Origin: Cryobacterium sp. GrIS_2_6
Lineage (GTDB): Bacteria > Actinomycetota > Actinomycetes > Actinomycetales > Microbacteriaceae
Length of the DNA stretch: 64,000 bases
Direction: 5' to 3'
Assembly: GCF_035984545.1 (NCBI RefSeq)
Contig: NZ_JAXCHP010000001.1
Coordinates: 1,860,001 to 1,924,000, forward strand
Under the pieces are notes generated by a model. That model searched no databases. It was given only the letters and a program-made list of their open reading frames with translations, and was not told the DNA's origin. The translations under genes were made by a program, and so were the position numbers. This document shows, one piece after another, positions 35,185 to 44,469 of this stretch (the first letter of the stretch is position 1; the number at the start of each line of letters is the position of its first letter).

Positions 35185-35448
35185 TCAACTCAACTCACTG
35201 TTGTGATCGTCGAGCACTGCCGTCACAAAGTGCGCAACCGCATCATCCCAAGTCGTGAAGACGAAATGCTCGACTGGATCCACAAACTCCATCACCTCGT
35301 AGTTGCCCTCATCTTTCGAAATGAACCCGACCAGTGAAAGCGCATTGTCGCGTGCGATGCGCCGATCCGTGACGCGCCACTCGCATCCTGAGAGCGCTTT
35401 GACGTTGATATCTTCACTCGTGCGCGTTTCCAATCGTCCGGCGATCAT
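35185..35448 (-). CDS. conserved-looking hypothetical protein, 87 aa
   Basis: Small soluble alpha/beta protein: TSEDINVKALSGCEWRVTDR, RIARDNALSLVGFISKDEGN, YEVMEFVDPVEHFVFTTWDD. ATG at 35448 has GAGGAA 6 nt before it. The pattern resembles short unnamed proteins common in Microbacteriaceae; no function known. Confidence 0.65.
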   Translation of the reverse strand: MIAGRLETRTSEDINVKALSGCEWRVTDRRIARDNALSLVGFISKDEGNYEVMEFVDPVEHFVFTTWDDAVAHFVTAVLDDHNSELS

Positions 35449-36097
35449 CTTGATTCCTCTCGTTCGATAGTGCCGAGGCTACGACCGACATCTGACAGTT
35501 CTCAGAACTGCCCTGGCACCCGGCGCGAACATCATCCTGAATTCATTTGCGAGCACCACTCAGGTGGCACCCAGTGTGGAAACGAAACGTTTCCAGGGGA
35601 GAATCCCTACTCCAAAGGATGGGACTCGGCGCGCGGGGGCAATCGCGAGCGGCAACACCACGAAAGACTTTTGCCCGCTGCGAGTAGCCCGTTCATTCCG
35701 CTCTGCAGTGCACTGGCGAGTCTACGAATCGAAAAACGGCGACCGCCAATGCCGTGAACTGTCTTGTCCACGCCGGCGATACAGGCAGCGTGCGCACCTC
35801 CTCGGCTCCTTGTTGATAGCGCTCAATGTCGACGAGGCTTTTCCAGCAGAGATTTCCGAGCAGGCACAATCTGGGAGAGACATGCGACCCGACGCGACAC
35901 GAGTGGGATGAACGAGCGGTTCGGGATTCCCTCAGTAGTGTCGTGGTGGCGCCCCAGCCCATTGCCGCGCACTCTGATCTGATCCCACACCCGGCAGGAC
36001 ACTCCCCGCATATGACCGTATGTGAAGTACCGAGCAATTGTGGTCAATCCACACTAAATTCCGGCTCCGCGGCGTCCCCTGAGAAGGGGCTCGGTTC
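35449..36097. other. 649-bp gap without recognised gene
   Basis: No convincing coding frame on either strand. Two perfect short inverted repeats are present: CAGTTCT-C-AGAACTG (about 35498-35512) and GGAAACG-AAA-CGTTTCC (35578-35594). The right end supplies the ribosome site AAGGGG of the FtsW-type gene. Confidence 0.5.
35578..35594. promoter_or_regulatory. LacI-operator-like palindrome
   Basis: GGAAACG / CGTTTCC with a 3-nt centre. LacI-family repressors typically bind palindromes built on GAAACG..CGTTTC. No LacI gene or target gene is next to it, so it may be left over from a lost sugar gene. Confidence 0.3.
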
Positions 36098-37333
36098 GTG
36101 ATGAGTTCGCGCAACCCGACCGGTGCGCCACGTTCAAAGACCAACCACAGGGTTCCGTCAAATAGACCGTCACAGTCGACTCGCATTAGCGTGGGTCGTT
36201 TGATCCGCTCGGAATCCCCGAACTATTTTCTGCTCCTGGGAACCACGCTGTTCTTGGTCATCTTGGGCTTGATCATGGTCCTGTCTTCGTCATCAGTAGA
36301 TTCCTTTGTTGCTCACGAGGGTTTCTTCGGCGTTGTGCTTCATCAAGGTGCCATCGCCCTGGTCGGCGTCCCATTGATGCTCGTGCTCAGCCGGATGCCG
36401 TTGAAGTTCTGGCAGCGTATCGCTTGGCCGACGCTCATCGCTACTTGCCTCGTTCAGTTGCTCGTCTTCACCCCGCTGGGTGTGACCGTGGCCGGAAACA
36501 CCAACTGGCTGTCTATTGGCAGTTTCCAATTCCAGCCATCTGAAGCCATCAAAGTCGCCCTCGTCATTTGGCTGGGCATGCTTCTGGCACAGAAGAAAGA
36601 TCACCTCGACGACTGGCGCCACGTCCTCGTGCCCGTTTTTGGCATCGGCGGCACTGCCGTCATGCTCGTCATGATCCGCGGCGATCTTGGGACAACAGTA
36701 ATCCTCGCCGGTATCCTCTTCGGCTCCCTCTTCTTCGCCGGCGTAAAACTACGCATGCTCGCCATCCCCTTGGGGATCGGCGCCCTTGGCGCCCTGGCTG
36801 CGGCCATGGCCAGCGGAAACCGGATGGCCCGGATACTGAGCTTTTTCGGCACGGGCTGCGACGGCTCAACCGGCACGATTTCCGCCGCATGCTGGCAACC
36901 CTTGCACGGCACGTGGGCCCTCGCGTCGGGCGGTATCTTCGGCGTTGGACTCGGGAACTCCAAAGCGAAATGGTCCTGGCTTCCAGCCGCGGACAACGAC
37001 TACATCTTCGCGATCATCGGCGAGGAACTCGGTCTCATCGGCGCAGTCGTGGTGCTCGCCCTTTTCGTCCTGCTGGCCATCGCCTTCCTCCGCATCATGA
37101 ACGCCACGACCAACCCTCAAGCCAAAGTCAGTACTGCGGCCGTCATGGTCTGGATCATCGGTCAAGCACTCGTCAACATGGGCGTCGTCCTCGGATTCAT
37201 CCCTGTCCTCGGCGTGCCACTCCCCCTGATTTCTGCTGGGGGCACCGCCCTCCTCACCACCCTCATAGCGATTGGAATCGTGCTCTCCTTCGCACACAGC
37301 GAGCCGTCGCCGTCGCGTACACCCCCACCCTGA
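36098..37333 (+). CDS. FtsW/RodA/SpoVE family SEDS protein
   Basis: 411-aa SEDS-family membrane protein, about ten helices. Conserved features: NWLSIGSFQFQPSEAIKVAL, the extracellular loop region MIRGDLGTTVILAGILFG, and NDYIFAIIGEELGLIGAVVV followed by GVVLGFIPVLGVPLPLISAG. SEDS proteins polymerise glycan strands from lipid II with a partner class B PBP. No PBP is adjacent, so this is probably an accessory copy rather than the dcw-cluster ftsW. GTG 36098 or ATG 36101 are both possible starts. It lies 3 kb from uppP and close to an LCP gene. Confidence 0.9.
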   Translation: MMSSRNPTGAPRSKTNHRVPSNRPSQSTRISVGRLIRSESPNYFLLLGTTLFLVILGLIMVLSSSSVDSFVAHEGFFGVVLHQGAIALVGVPLMLVLSRMPLKFWQRIAWPTLIATCLVQLLVFTPLGVTVAGNTNWLSIGSFQFQPSEAIKVALVIWLGMLLAQKKDHLDDWRHVLVPVFGIGGTAVMLVMIRGDLGTTVILAGILFGSLFFAGVKLRMLAIPLGIGALGALAAAMASGNRMARILSFFGTGCDGSTGTISAACWQPLHGTWALASGGIFGVGLGNSKAKWSWLPAADNDYIFAIIGEELGLIGAVVVLALFVLLAIAFLRIMNATTNPQAKVSTAAVMVWIIGQALVNMGVVLGFIPVLGVPLPLISAGGTALLTTLIAIGIVLSFAHSEPSPSRTPPP

Positions 37334-37665
37334 AAGCCGGACGCCGACCACCCATAACTCGTCCCGCGCGCTCTCGTCGCAACACTGCGCGCAGATTGAA
37401 GTGGACACGGCACGGAATCGATTCTTGGTCCACCCACGGTGTCGACGCTGTGAAATCCTTCGCTGTTGTGTCTTCGATGGACCGTCCACCGAAACGGTTC
37501 ACGGCCACGACTCGGCGAACTGCCGGGCAGGATCGTCGCCGGATCAAACACGCACGGTTGCGCAACACTTTCGACCAGCCGAAACAGTGCCCTGCTCCAC
37601 CGAGTTTGTGCGTCGCATCTACCAGAACAGTTGTTTTGACGGGAACAACGCCTAGTCTCTCGAGC
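37334..37665. other. 332-bp gap without recognised gene
   Basis: Reading frames crossing this stretch are shadows of neighbouring genes. It presumably holds the end of the SEDS transcript and the promoter of the iron-permease-like gene, but no hairpin or promoter stands out. Confidence 0.4.
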
Positions 37666-38166
37666 GTGGAGAATGCGGCTAACGGCAACGAATCGATCAA
37701 CGCGGGCCACCAGAATCGGCTGGACCGATCTCGCGAAATGACACGGAACGACTGGACGAGCGTGCCCGACAAACGGTGGAGTAGCCGGGTCTTGCACAAT
37801 ATCGGCACAGTGAGTGAACACGCCGCAGCGGGATTGGTTGCCGGAAGTGCGCTCGTAGTGTGGGTCGCGGTCGGGGTAGCGGCGGAATTTCCTCCCTGGT
37901 GGGAGAACGTCCTTTACATTGCGAGCTCATCTGTGACCGTCGTGATGGTCTTCGCAATCCAACACACGCAAGCACGACAACAGTCGGTAACCCAGCGCAA
38001 GCTCGACGAGTTACTCCGAGCCCAGCCAACTGCCGACGACCGACTCATCGCGTTGGAAGGTGCGTCGGACGACGAATTGGAGGCCCTCACAGACCTCAGT
38101 CAAGAAAACCGAAAACGAGCCCTTGCGACGGATGCCCCGCCACCGATGATGGATCCCCCGACGTAG
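37666..38166 (+). CDS. low affinity iron permease family protein
   Basis: 166-aa protein with two membrane helices (AAAGLVAGSALVVWVAVGVA; VLYIASSSVTVVMVFAIQ) followed by the family segment QHTQARQQSVTQRKLDELLR and an acidic helical tail (LIALEGASDDELEALTDL). This is the COG5478 / Fet4-related family. Iron transport by the bacterial members is inferred from the yeast name only. GTG at 37666; ATG 37738 is an alternative. In similar clusters it sits beside UppP and a P-type ATPase, as here. Confidence 0.8.
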   Translation: MENAANGNESINAGHQNRLDRSREMTRNDWTSVPDKRWSSRVLHNIGTVSEHAAAGLVAGSALVVWVAVGVAAEFPPWWENVLYIASSSVTVVMVFAIQHTQARQQSVTQRKLDELLRAQPTADDRLIALEGASDDELEALTDLSQENRKRALATDAPPPMMDPPT

Positions 38167-38315
38167 GGAATCAATGTGGCCCGGGTACCGACCAGATCGG
38201 GACCTGCCTGGCCAGACCGTCCCGGTCGTTCGATTTCGTTCACGTTGAGAAACCCTTGACGTCGTCGTTGGCGGCGCACGTCGGCGCAGGTGACCGGAAC
38301 CTCTAGCCTGTTCAT

Positions 38316-39254
38316 ATGATCACCTTGATTCAAGCGGTGATTCTGGGATTTCTCCAAGGGATCACGGAATTGTTCCCCATTTCCAGCCTTGGCCATAGTG
38401 TCATCCTGCCCACACTATTCGGCTGGAACATCGACCAAAGCAGCCCCGCGTTCCTCGGGCTTCTCGTTGCGACCCATCTGGCTACCGCTATCGTTCTCTT
38501 CCTATTCTTCATTAGGGATTGGATCCGGGTTTTCCGTGGGTTCGGACGTTCCATCCGGGATCGTAAAATCGGCCCCGACGACATCTACGCGAAACTCGCC
38601 TGGCTGCTCATCGCCGCAACAATCCCCGCGGGCATCGTGGGCTTGCTCTTGGAGAAGCCCCTCCGGTCCCTTTTCGCATCCCCACTGATCGCTGCCGCAT
38701 TCCTGGTGATCAACGGCCTCATTCTTCTGACCGCAGAACGCCTCCGACGGCATCCGAACCTTGCTCTGACCGCTCGGGTGAGCGTTGATGCTGTTTCGAG
38801 CGGACGCCCCATTCCCGGGCGCTCGGCCGAGACGCAAATGTCCGAGACCGAGAGGTCCGACGCGACGATCGCCAAGCTCACCTGGAAACAGGCGTTCGGA
38901 ATCGGCGTCGCCCAGACGGCCGCCCTGCTACCGGGAATCTCCCGATCAGGATCAACCATGGTCGGTGGACTCCTCTCCGGACTCAACCACGAAACCGCTG
39001 CCCGATTCAGTTTCCTATTGGCCACACCCATCATCGGCGCCGCGGCCGCACTGAAACTCCCGGGACTGTTCAGCCCGCAGATGGCCGATCAGAGCGGAGC
39101 ATTCCTCCTCGGTGCACTCTGCTCGGCCGTTGCCGCATGGTTAGCCACGAAATTCCTCCTGCGCTTCTTCGAAACCAGAACACTCACCCCTTTCGCGATT
39201 TACTGCATCGCCGCCGGAACCATCTTCTTCGTAGTCCTGATCGCGTTCCCATAG
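38316..39254 (+). CDS. uppP: undecaprenyl-diphosphatase UppP (BacA)
   Basis: 312-aa integral membrane enzyme that recycles undecaprenyl pyrophosphate, the lipid carrier for cell-wall and glycopolymer synthesis. Signature 1, GITELFPISSLGHSVILP, is at about residues 14-31; signature 2, LLPGISRSGSTMVGGLL, at about residue 205. A 20-residue hydrophilic insert precedes signature 2. ATG at 38316. Probably an accessory copy that also could raise bacitracin tolerance. Confidence 0.93.
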   Translation: MITLIQAVILGFLQGITELFPISSLGHSVILPTLFGWNIDQSSPAFLGLLVATHLATAIVLFLFFIRDWIRVFRGFGRSIRDRKIGPDDIYAKLAWLLIAATIPAGIVGLLLEKPLRSLFASPLIAAAFLVINGLILLTAERLRRHPNLALTARVSVDAVSSGRPIPGRSAETQMSETERSDATIAKLTWKQAFGIGVAQTAALLPGISRSGSTMVGGLLSGLNHETAARFSFLLATPIIGAAAALKLPGLFSPQMADQSGAFLLGALCSAVAAWLATKFLLRFFETRTLTPFAIYCIAAGTIFFVVLIAFP

Positions 39255-39654
39255 AAGTCCGCAAGGACACCGCACGTCAAATTAGTTGAGATTCCCTTGC
39301 TGGGAGCCCACACGGTCATCACTCCATACGTCCTCGCTCGGCTGAGGAATTCTGGGCGATGACGTGCACTGCGCCCGCATCACCCGCGCCGATCCGCACC
39401 CTGAGGTCATCACGGGAGCCAAATAGCCGATGGTTCCCCCTCGTTCAGGATCTGTGATGTCGACAGCAAGCCACCCGCCCGGTCACAGTTCGCGCCTGTC
39501 TCTTTGTCAGAGGTCCCTACCCCGCCGCGACTTTGTAGATCTCAGCTGGCGTTAGAATCCGAGTTCGGAAAGTTGATCCGGCGTACCGACGGGACAGGAT
39601 CGTCGACCAAGTGATAAGAATCGCACCCTGCGAGGGACACTTTGCTGCCCTGGA
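39255..39654. other. 400-bp gap left of the IS21 stack
   Basis: No gene recognised. The left flank of the outer IS21 element; the minus strand here would continue the P-type ATPase remnant found right of the element, but the sequence is too decayed to tell. Confidence 0.4.
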
Positions 39655-39908
39655 CCACACTGTCAATGGCCAATTGGAACTGCCCGTAGGCGGCCAGCAG
39701 AATTGCCCGCTGGTGGCCACGAGAATTGCCCGGTCATGGCCAACAGATCTGCCCACCTGGGTGTTGGTGGCGTTGGCCATGCGCGGTCGGTGTTGGTTTA
39801 GTTCATTTTCGTGACGCCTTTCCCGGCGAGTGCCTGCGTGTGTTAACGCCAACTGAAAACAGGGCCAGAAACGCCAACTGAAAATAGGGCCACCAACCAT
39901 TATGGAAG

Positions 39909-41150
39909 GTGATCAAATTGGATGATTGGGCAGAGATTCGCCACCTGCATTCGACGGGGAAGCATTCGAAGCGGGAGATAGCGCGGCTGGTCGGAGTGTC
40001 CCGGGGAACGGTGGATCGGGCGTTGGCCGTGGATCGGTCGCCGACGTATCAGCGCGAGCCGACGGGGTCGAGTTTCGACGCGTTCGCCGGCCAGGTGCGG
40101 GTGTTGCTCGCGGCGACGCCGACGATGCCGGCCGCGACCGCTGCTGAGCGGGTGGGCTGGTCGGGGTCTCCGTCGCTGTTCCGGGCCAAGATCGCCGAGC
40201 TCCGGCCGGAGTATGCGGTGCCTGATCCCGCGGATCGGCTGGTGCACCCGCCCGGGTTCCAGGTCCAGTGTGATCTCTGGTTCCCGCACGAAGACCTGCC
40301 GCTGGGCCATGACCAGGCTGCTGCGCCGCCGGTTCTGGTGATGACGTCGACGTTCTCCGGATTCATCCAGGCCCGCATGTTGCCGTCTCGGACGACGCCG
40401 GATCTGCTCGGCGGGATGTGGTCGTTACTGCAGGAGGCCGAGGCCGTTCCTGCCCGGCTGACCTGGGACAACGAGACCGGCATCGGGCGCGGGAAACTCA
40501 CCGATCCCGCCGCCGCGTTCGCCGGCACGCTTGGCACGCAGATCAAGCTGCTCAAGGCTCGCGATCCTGAGTCCAAGGGCATGGTCGAGCGGATGAATCG
40601 CTTCTTCCGCAGCCGCTTCATGTCCGGTCGTGCTTTCACCTCTCCCGACGACTTCAATCAGCAGCTGGCCGGGTGGCTACCCATCGCGAATAACCGTCTC
40701 TCCCGGTCACGCAGAGGCCGCCCACAGGACCTGGTCCGCATCGACCGGGCGGCGATGCGCGGCCTGCCGCCGATGGCGCCGGAGGTGATGTTCCGCAATA
40801 GCGTCCGGCTCCCACGGGATTACTACGTTCGCGCGTTCAGCAACGACTATTCCGTCGACCCGGCCATGATCGGCCGGGTTGTTGACGTGGCTGCGAGCCT
40901 CGAGCGTGTGACCGTCCACCACGACGGGGTCCTCATCGCCAACCACCGCCGGAAATGGGCCCGGCAACTGACCGTCACCGACCCGGCACATGTCCTCCGC
41001 GCGGCAGAGCTCCGCGCACAGTTCCAAGCCCAACGCGCGCGCCGGCCCGCGGTCACGGCCGTCGTCGAGATGGCCTCGCTGGCCCGCTACGACGAGCTCT
41101 TCAGCGTTGACATCGACGCCGCGCCGACCGTGTTGGCGGTCGCGTCATGA
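39909..41150 (+). CDS. istA: IS21 transposase IstA (inner element)
   Basis: 413-aa DDE transposase. N-terminal helix-turn-helix STGKHSKREIARLVGVSRGT, integrase core with QCDLWFPHEDLPLG (first Asp), TWDNETGIGRG (second Asp) and PESKGMVERMNRFFRSRF (Glu), then the C-terminal FSNDYSVDPAMIGRVVDV domain. GTG at 39909. Overlaps istB by 4 nt (ATGA). Acts with the IstB ATPase in target selection and cut-and-paste transposition. Appears functional. Confidence 0.93.
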   Translation: MIKLDDWAEIRHLHSTGKHSKREIARLVGVSRGTVDRALAVDRSPTYQREPTGSSFDAFAGQVRVLLAATPTMPAATAAERVGWSGSPSLFRAKIAELRPEYAVPDPADRLVHPPGFQVQCDLWFPHEDLPLGHDQAAAPPVLVMTSTFSGFIQARMLPSRTTPDLLGGMWSLLQEAEAVPARLTWDNETGIGRGKLTDPAAAFAGTLGTQIKLLKARDPESKGMVERMNRFFRSRFMSGRAFTSPDDFNQQLAGWLPIANNRLSRSRRGRPQDLVRIDRAAMRGLPPMAPEVMFRNSVRLPRDYYVRAFSNDYSVDPAMIGRVVDVAASLERVTVHHDGVLIANHRRKWARQLTVTDPAHVLRAAELRAQFQAQRARRPAVTAVVEMASLARYDELFSVDIDAAPTVLAVAS

Positions 41151-41911
41151 CCGGGTCGGAAGCGGCGTCGCAGATCGAGTACTACGCTCGCGCGTTGCGG
41201 GCGCCCCGGATCAGTGAAGCGTTCCGGCGCCTGGGCGACCAGGCCCGCGACGCGGGCTGGTCCCACGAGGAATACCTCGCCGCAGTGCTCTCCAAAGAGG
41301 TCTCCGAACGCGAGGCCTCGGGGGCGGCGCTCCGCATCAAGGCCGCCCGGTTCCCCGGTCACAAGACTCTCGAGGACTTCAACTTCGACCACCAGCCTTC
41401 CGCAGACCGGAACCTGATCGCGCACCTGGGCACGAGCGTGTTCCTCACCGAAGCGAAAAATGTCGTCCTCCTCGGACCTCCCGGGACCGGGAAGACACAC
41501 CTCGCCGTCGGGATCGGGATCAAGGCCGCCAAAGCCGGCCACCGGGTCCTCTTCGACACTGCGACGGGCTGGGTGACTCGACTCCAAGAAGCCCACTCAC
41601 GGGGCAAACTCGCCGCCGAACTCATCAGGCTGCGCCGTTACAGCCTGCTCATCGTTGACGAGGTCGGTTACATCCCGTTCGACCAGGACGCCGCGAATCT
41701 GTTCTTCCAGCTCGTGTCTTCCCGCTACGAACACGCCTCGCTCATCATGACGAGCAACCTGCCCTTCGCCCGCTGGGGCGACGTGTTCGGCGACCTCACC
41801 ATCGCCTCCGCGATGATCGACCGCATCGTTCACCACGCCGACGTGATCAGTCTCAAAGGCAACAGTTACCGGCTCAAGCAACACCAACCCGCCGCGACTA
41901 CGGCACACTAG
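41147..41911 (+). CDS. istB: IS21 helper ATPase IstB (inner element)
   Basis: 254-aa AAA+ ATPase: Walker A LLGPPGTGKTHLAVGIGI, Walker B LLIVDEVGYIPF, sensor region MTSNLPFARWGDVFGD and MIDRIVHHADVISLKGNSYR. ATG overlaps the istA stop. Full length. Similar in sequence to the istB remnant split by the RIT element at 44955-48710. Confidence 0.95.
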   Translation: MTGSEAASQIEYYARALRAPRISEAFRRLGDQARDAGWSHEEYLAAVLSKEVSEREASGAALRIKAARFPGHKTLEDFNFDHQPSADRNLIAHLGTSVFLTEAKNVVLLGPPGTGKTHLAVGIGIKAAKAGHRVLFDTATGWVTRLQEAHSRGKLAAELIRLRRYSLLIVDEVGYIPFDQDAANLFFQLVSSRYEHASLIMTSNLPFARWGDVFGDLTIASAMIDRIVHHADVISLKGNSYRLKQHQPAATTAH

Positions 41912-41976
41912 AACCACACGAGAGTGGCCCTGTTTTCAGTTGGCAGAAGTGGCCCTGTTTTCAGTCGGCGTTAACA

Positions 41977-42718
41977 GCGTGAGGCGGATCGAGTCGCCCG
42001 AGGTCTGGCAGACGTGGGCGTGGTGCAGGAGCCGGTCAACGGTCGCGGTCGCGAGGGTCTTGGGCATCAGTTCGTCGAAGCCCGCGGGATGCAGGTTCGA
42101 CGAGACCGCAATGGATCGTTTCTCGTAGGCGGCATCGACGAGTCGATAGAGGCCCTCGGCTGCGTCGGCCCCGACTTCGAGCAGCCCGATGTCATCGATC
42201 ACGATCAGATCCGAGCGCAGGATCCGGGCAACGACCCGGCCGACGGAGTCGTCGGCGCGGTGCGCGCGGACGAGAGCGCCGAGGTCCTCGAGGCGGAACC
42301 ACGCGACCCTCATGCCGGCCTCGACGACTTGCTGGCCGAGGGCCTCGAGGAAGAACGTCTTCCCAGTCCCGGAGGGCCCGCAAACGACGACGTTTTCCTT
42401 CCGGCCAATCCATTCCAACGTGCGGAGGGCCTGCTGCGTCGGGGCTGGGATCGAGGACGCTGACTCATCCCACGTGTCGAACGTTTTCCCCGTTGGGAAC
42501 CCCGCGGCCCGGCGCCTGGTGGCGAGCATTGACCGGGATCGTCCGTTGACTTCCTCAACGAACAGGGCCTTGATGATCTCGACGGGTTCCCAGCGTTGCG
42601 CCCGGGCGGTCGCGATCAGTTCCGGCGCCAGGGCGCGGGCGTAGGGCATCTTCAACTGCCGCATGAGCGCTTCCAGGTCCGCGGGCAGCGCGGGCGCGGC
42701 GGCCTGGGTGACGCTCAC
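41977..42718 (-). pseudogene. istB: istB of the outer element, split by the inner IS21
   Basis: From ATG 42718 the frame encodes Walker A VVCGPSGTGKTFFLEALGQQ, Walker B LIVIDDIGLLEVGADA and SSNLHPAGFDELMPKTLA up to GDSIRLT, where the inner element begins. The lost tail lies at 39798-39840 on the minus strand and reads QALAGKGVTKMN then stop. The current frame instead runs into the inner IR and ends at 41936 (TENRATSAN), changing only the last 13 residues, so some activity might remain. Confidence 0.9.
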
Positions 42719-44241
42719 GCGCTCTGCTCCAACTCGTCATCGGCGGCTTGCCCGATCGCAGCCCACCCGGCGGTGCCCTGCGCGAGCGAGCTGGTCTCGC
42801 CCGCCGTCCGTGCCGGCGGGCGCGCGGCGCCCGCGCTGAGGAGGGAGGCGAGGTCACCGGTCGCGAAACGACCATAAGTGGCCGCCTGGCCGAGGGCCTC
42901 GTCGACCGGGGCGGTGCCGCTGATCTTGGCCAGCGCGACGGCCTCAGCCATCTTCACGTTCATCCGCGCGGTCCCGGCCGCGGCCGCCTCGAGCAACCAC
43001 GCGTGCGCGCCGGCCCCGATGGCCAGGAACTCCGTCTCGGCCGCGCTGCGCGGGGTGATCGTGTAATCGCCCGGGATCTTCTCCCGGTGATCGGGGAAGT
43101 GCGCGTCATCAATCTTCGGGCTGCCGGGCCGGGCCCTTTGGTGCCGGGCGACCTCGACGGGCCCGTCACTGCCGACATGGACAATGACGACCTGCTCGTC
43201 AGAGCCGACGCCGTGGCTGCGGACGAAGACACGGGCGCCGAGCAAGTGCGCCGGCACCGAGTACTGGCCGTTCTCGAACGTGACCATCGGCGTGTTCTCC
43301 GGGACGGCGCGGGTCAGGCCCAGCGCGACGGTGTGCGCAGTGTCAGGGACCCGGTGCAACCGGGGCCGTTCCTCCTCGAGCATCACCGACGGCTTCCGCC
43401 TGGTGGCGCGGTGCTCTCGGGTGTTGACCAGGGCCATGAATGCTTCGCAGGCCGCTTCGACCTCGGCGAACGACGCGTAGTCGGGCCGGAGGTTGGTGTC
43501 TTTGGGCACGATGTCAGCCTTGGCGAGCTTCACCGAGGACTCCACCCCGCCCTTGGACGCGGGATCCGCGGGCTGGCACGTGAGCACGCTCACCCCGTAG
43601 TGGCGGGCGAAGTCCACCGTCTGCGGATTCCGCACCGGAACCCCGGCAACATGAGACACGGTGACCGTTTTCTCGTTATCGGTCAGGACGTAGGTCGGCG
43701 CGCCGCCAAGGAGCCGGAACGAGCGATCCAGCGCGGCGAACACGCTCGGCGCCGTGCGGTCCCGTAACGCGATCACAATCCGGAACCGCGACCACGCCAG
43801 CCACGCGACGAACAACACCGTTTTCTTCCCATCGATGACGGGGCCGTCGCCGAAGTCATACTGCAACCACATCCCCGGCTCCGTGATCCACGGCCGGTGC
43901 ACCCGCACCCGGCCGAGCCGGAACGCAGCACGGACCTGCGCGACCGCGCGCCGCGTCGACCGCTCCGAACCCGCGTAGCCCAAGCCGATCAGTTTCGCGT
44001 GGGCCCGGTCCGCACGGATCTTGCCCTGCGACGCCTCCACCCATTCCTCGATCTTCGGCAAGAACGGATCCGTGACCCGGCCCCGGTAAGCGGGCTCCGC
44101 GAGCGGCCGGCCCGCGTCGCGCGCCGCGACGTGCCGGGCGACAGTGTGATGCGAGCACCCGGTGAGCTCGGCAGCAGCACGCAACGACTCAGTCAGGTCG
44201 TAGGCAGCGAGTATTTCCATGATTTCTCCGTCAAACTTCAT
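42715..44241 (-). CDS. istA: IS21 transposase IstA (outer element)
   Basis: 508-aa transposase of the longer IS21 type: N-terminal HTH AAELTGCSHHTVARHVAARD, integrase core WLQYDFGDGPVIDGKK, YVLTDNEKTVT and DPASKGGVESSVKLAKADI, then a long C-terminal region. The last 4 nt overlap istB. Intact. ATG at 44241. Confidence 0.93.
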   Translation of the reverse strand: MKFDGEIMEILAAYDLTESLRAAAELTGCSHHTVARHVAARDAGRPLAEPAYRGRVTDPFLPKIEEWVEASQGKIRADRAHAKLIGLGYAGSERSTRRAVAQVRAAFRLGRVRVHRPWITEPGMWLQYDFGDGPVIDGKKTVLFVAWLAWSRFRIVIALRDRTAPSVFAALDRSFRLLGGAPTYVLTDNEKTVTVSHVAGVPVRNPQTVDFARHYGVSVLTCQPADPASKGGVESSVKLAKADIVPKDTNLRPDYASFAEVEAACEAFMALVNTREHRATRRKPSVMLEEERPRLHRVPDTAHTVALGLTRAVPENTPMVTFENGQYSVPAHLLGARVFVRSHGVGSDEQVVIVHVGSDGPVEVARHQRARPGSPKIDDAHFPDHREKIPGDYTITPRSAAETEFLAIGAGAHAWLLEAAAAGTARMNVKMAEAVALAKISGTAPVDEALGQAATYGRFATGDLASLLSAGAARPPARTAGETSSLAQGTAGWAAIGQAADDELEQSA

Positions 44242-44469
44242 TCAGGGCCCCTTCCTGGGCGACTTTGATGCGACTAGACACCGTCATCAAATCCCAGGAA
44301 GGGGCTCCCGCCACGTAACCGGGCGGGGGTTCAGAAATAGAAGTGGGCAGATCTCATGGCCACCAACGGGCCGTTCTACTGGCCATCAGTGGGCACTTCC
44401 GTGGCCGCCTATGGGCAGTTTGGCATGGCCGCTAACACCACACTGCGGACTCGTCTGAGAGATTCGCAC

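Larger units (their letters stand above)
39841..41976 (+). mobile_element. inner IS21-family element, complete
   Basis: 27-bp terminal inverted repeats beginning TGTTAACGCC and ending AACAGGGCCA, one mismatch between ends; each end also has a second internal copy of the ACTGAAAA(C/T)AGGGCCA motif, as is typical for IS21. A 5-bp target duplication GCGTG flanks it (39836-39840 and 41977-41981). Contains intact istA and istB. Removing it and one GCGTG restores a complete istB C-terminus in the outer element. Confidence 0.95.
39661..44437 (-). mobile_element. outer IS21-family element, interrupted
   Basis: Terminal inverted repeats: left TGTCAATGGCCAATTGG... and right complement TGTTAGCGGCCATGCC..., both continuing into CTGCCCRTAGGCGGCCA. 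The 6-bp target duplication CCACAC occurs at 39655-39660 and 44438-44443. It carries istA (42715-44241) and an istB that was split by a second IS21 element at 39841-41976. Without the insert it is about 2.6 kb, normal for IS21. Confidence 0.9.

Noticed and set aside
36568..37660. Long plus-strand frame through the FtsW-type gene
   Set aside because: Only its last part (from 37666) looks like protein; the rest is the SEDS gene read in another frame, rich in Arg and Pro.
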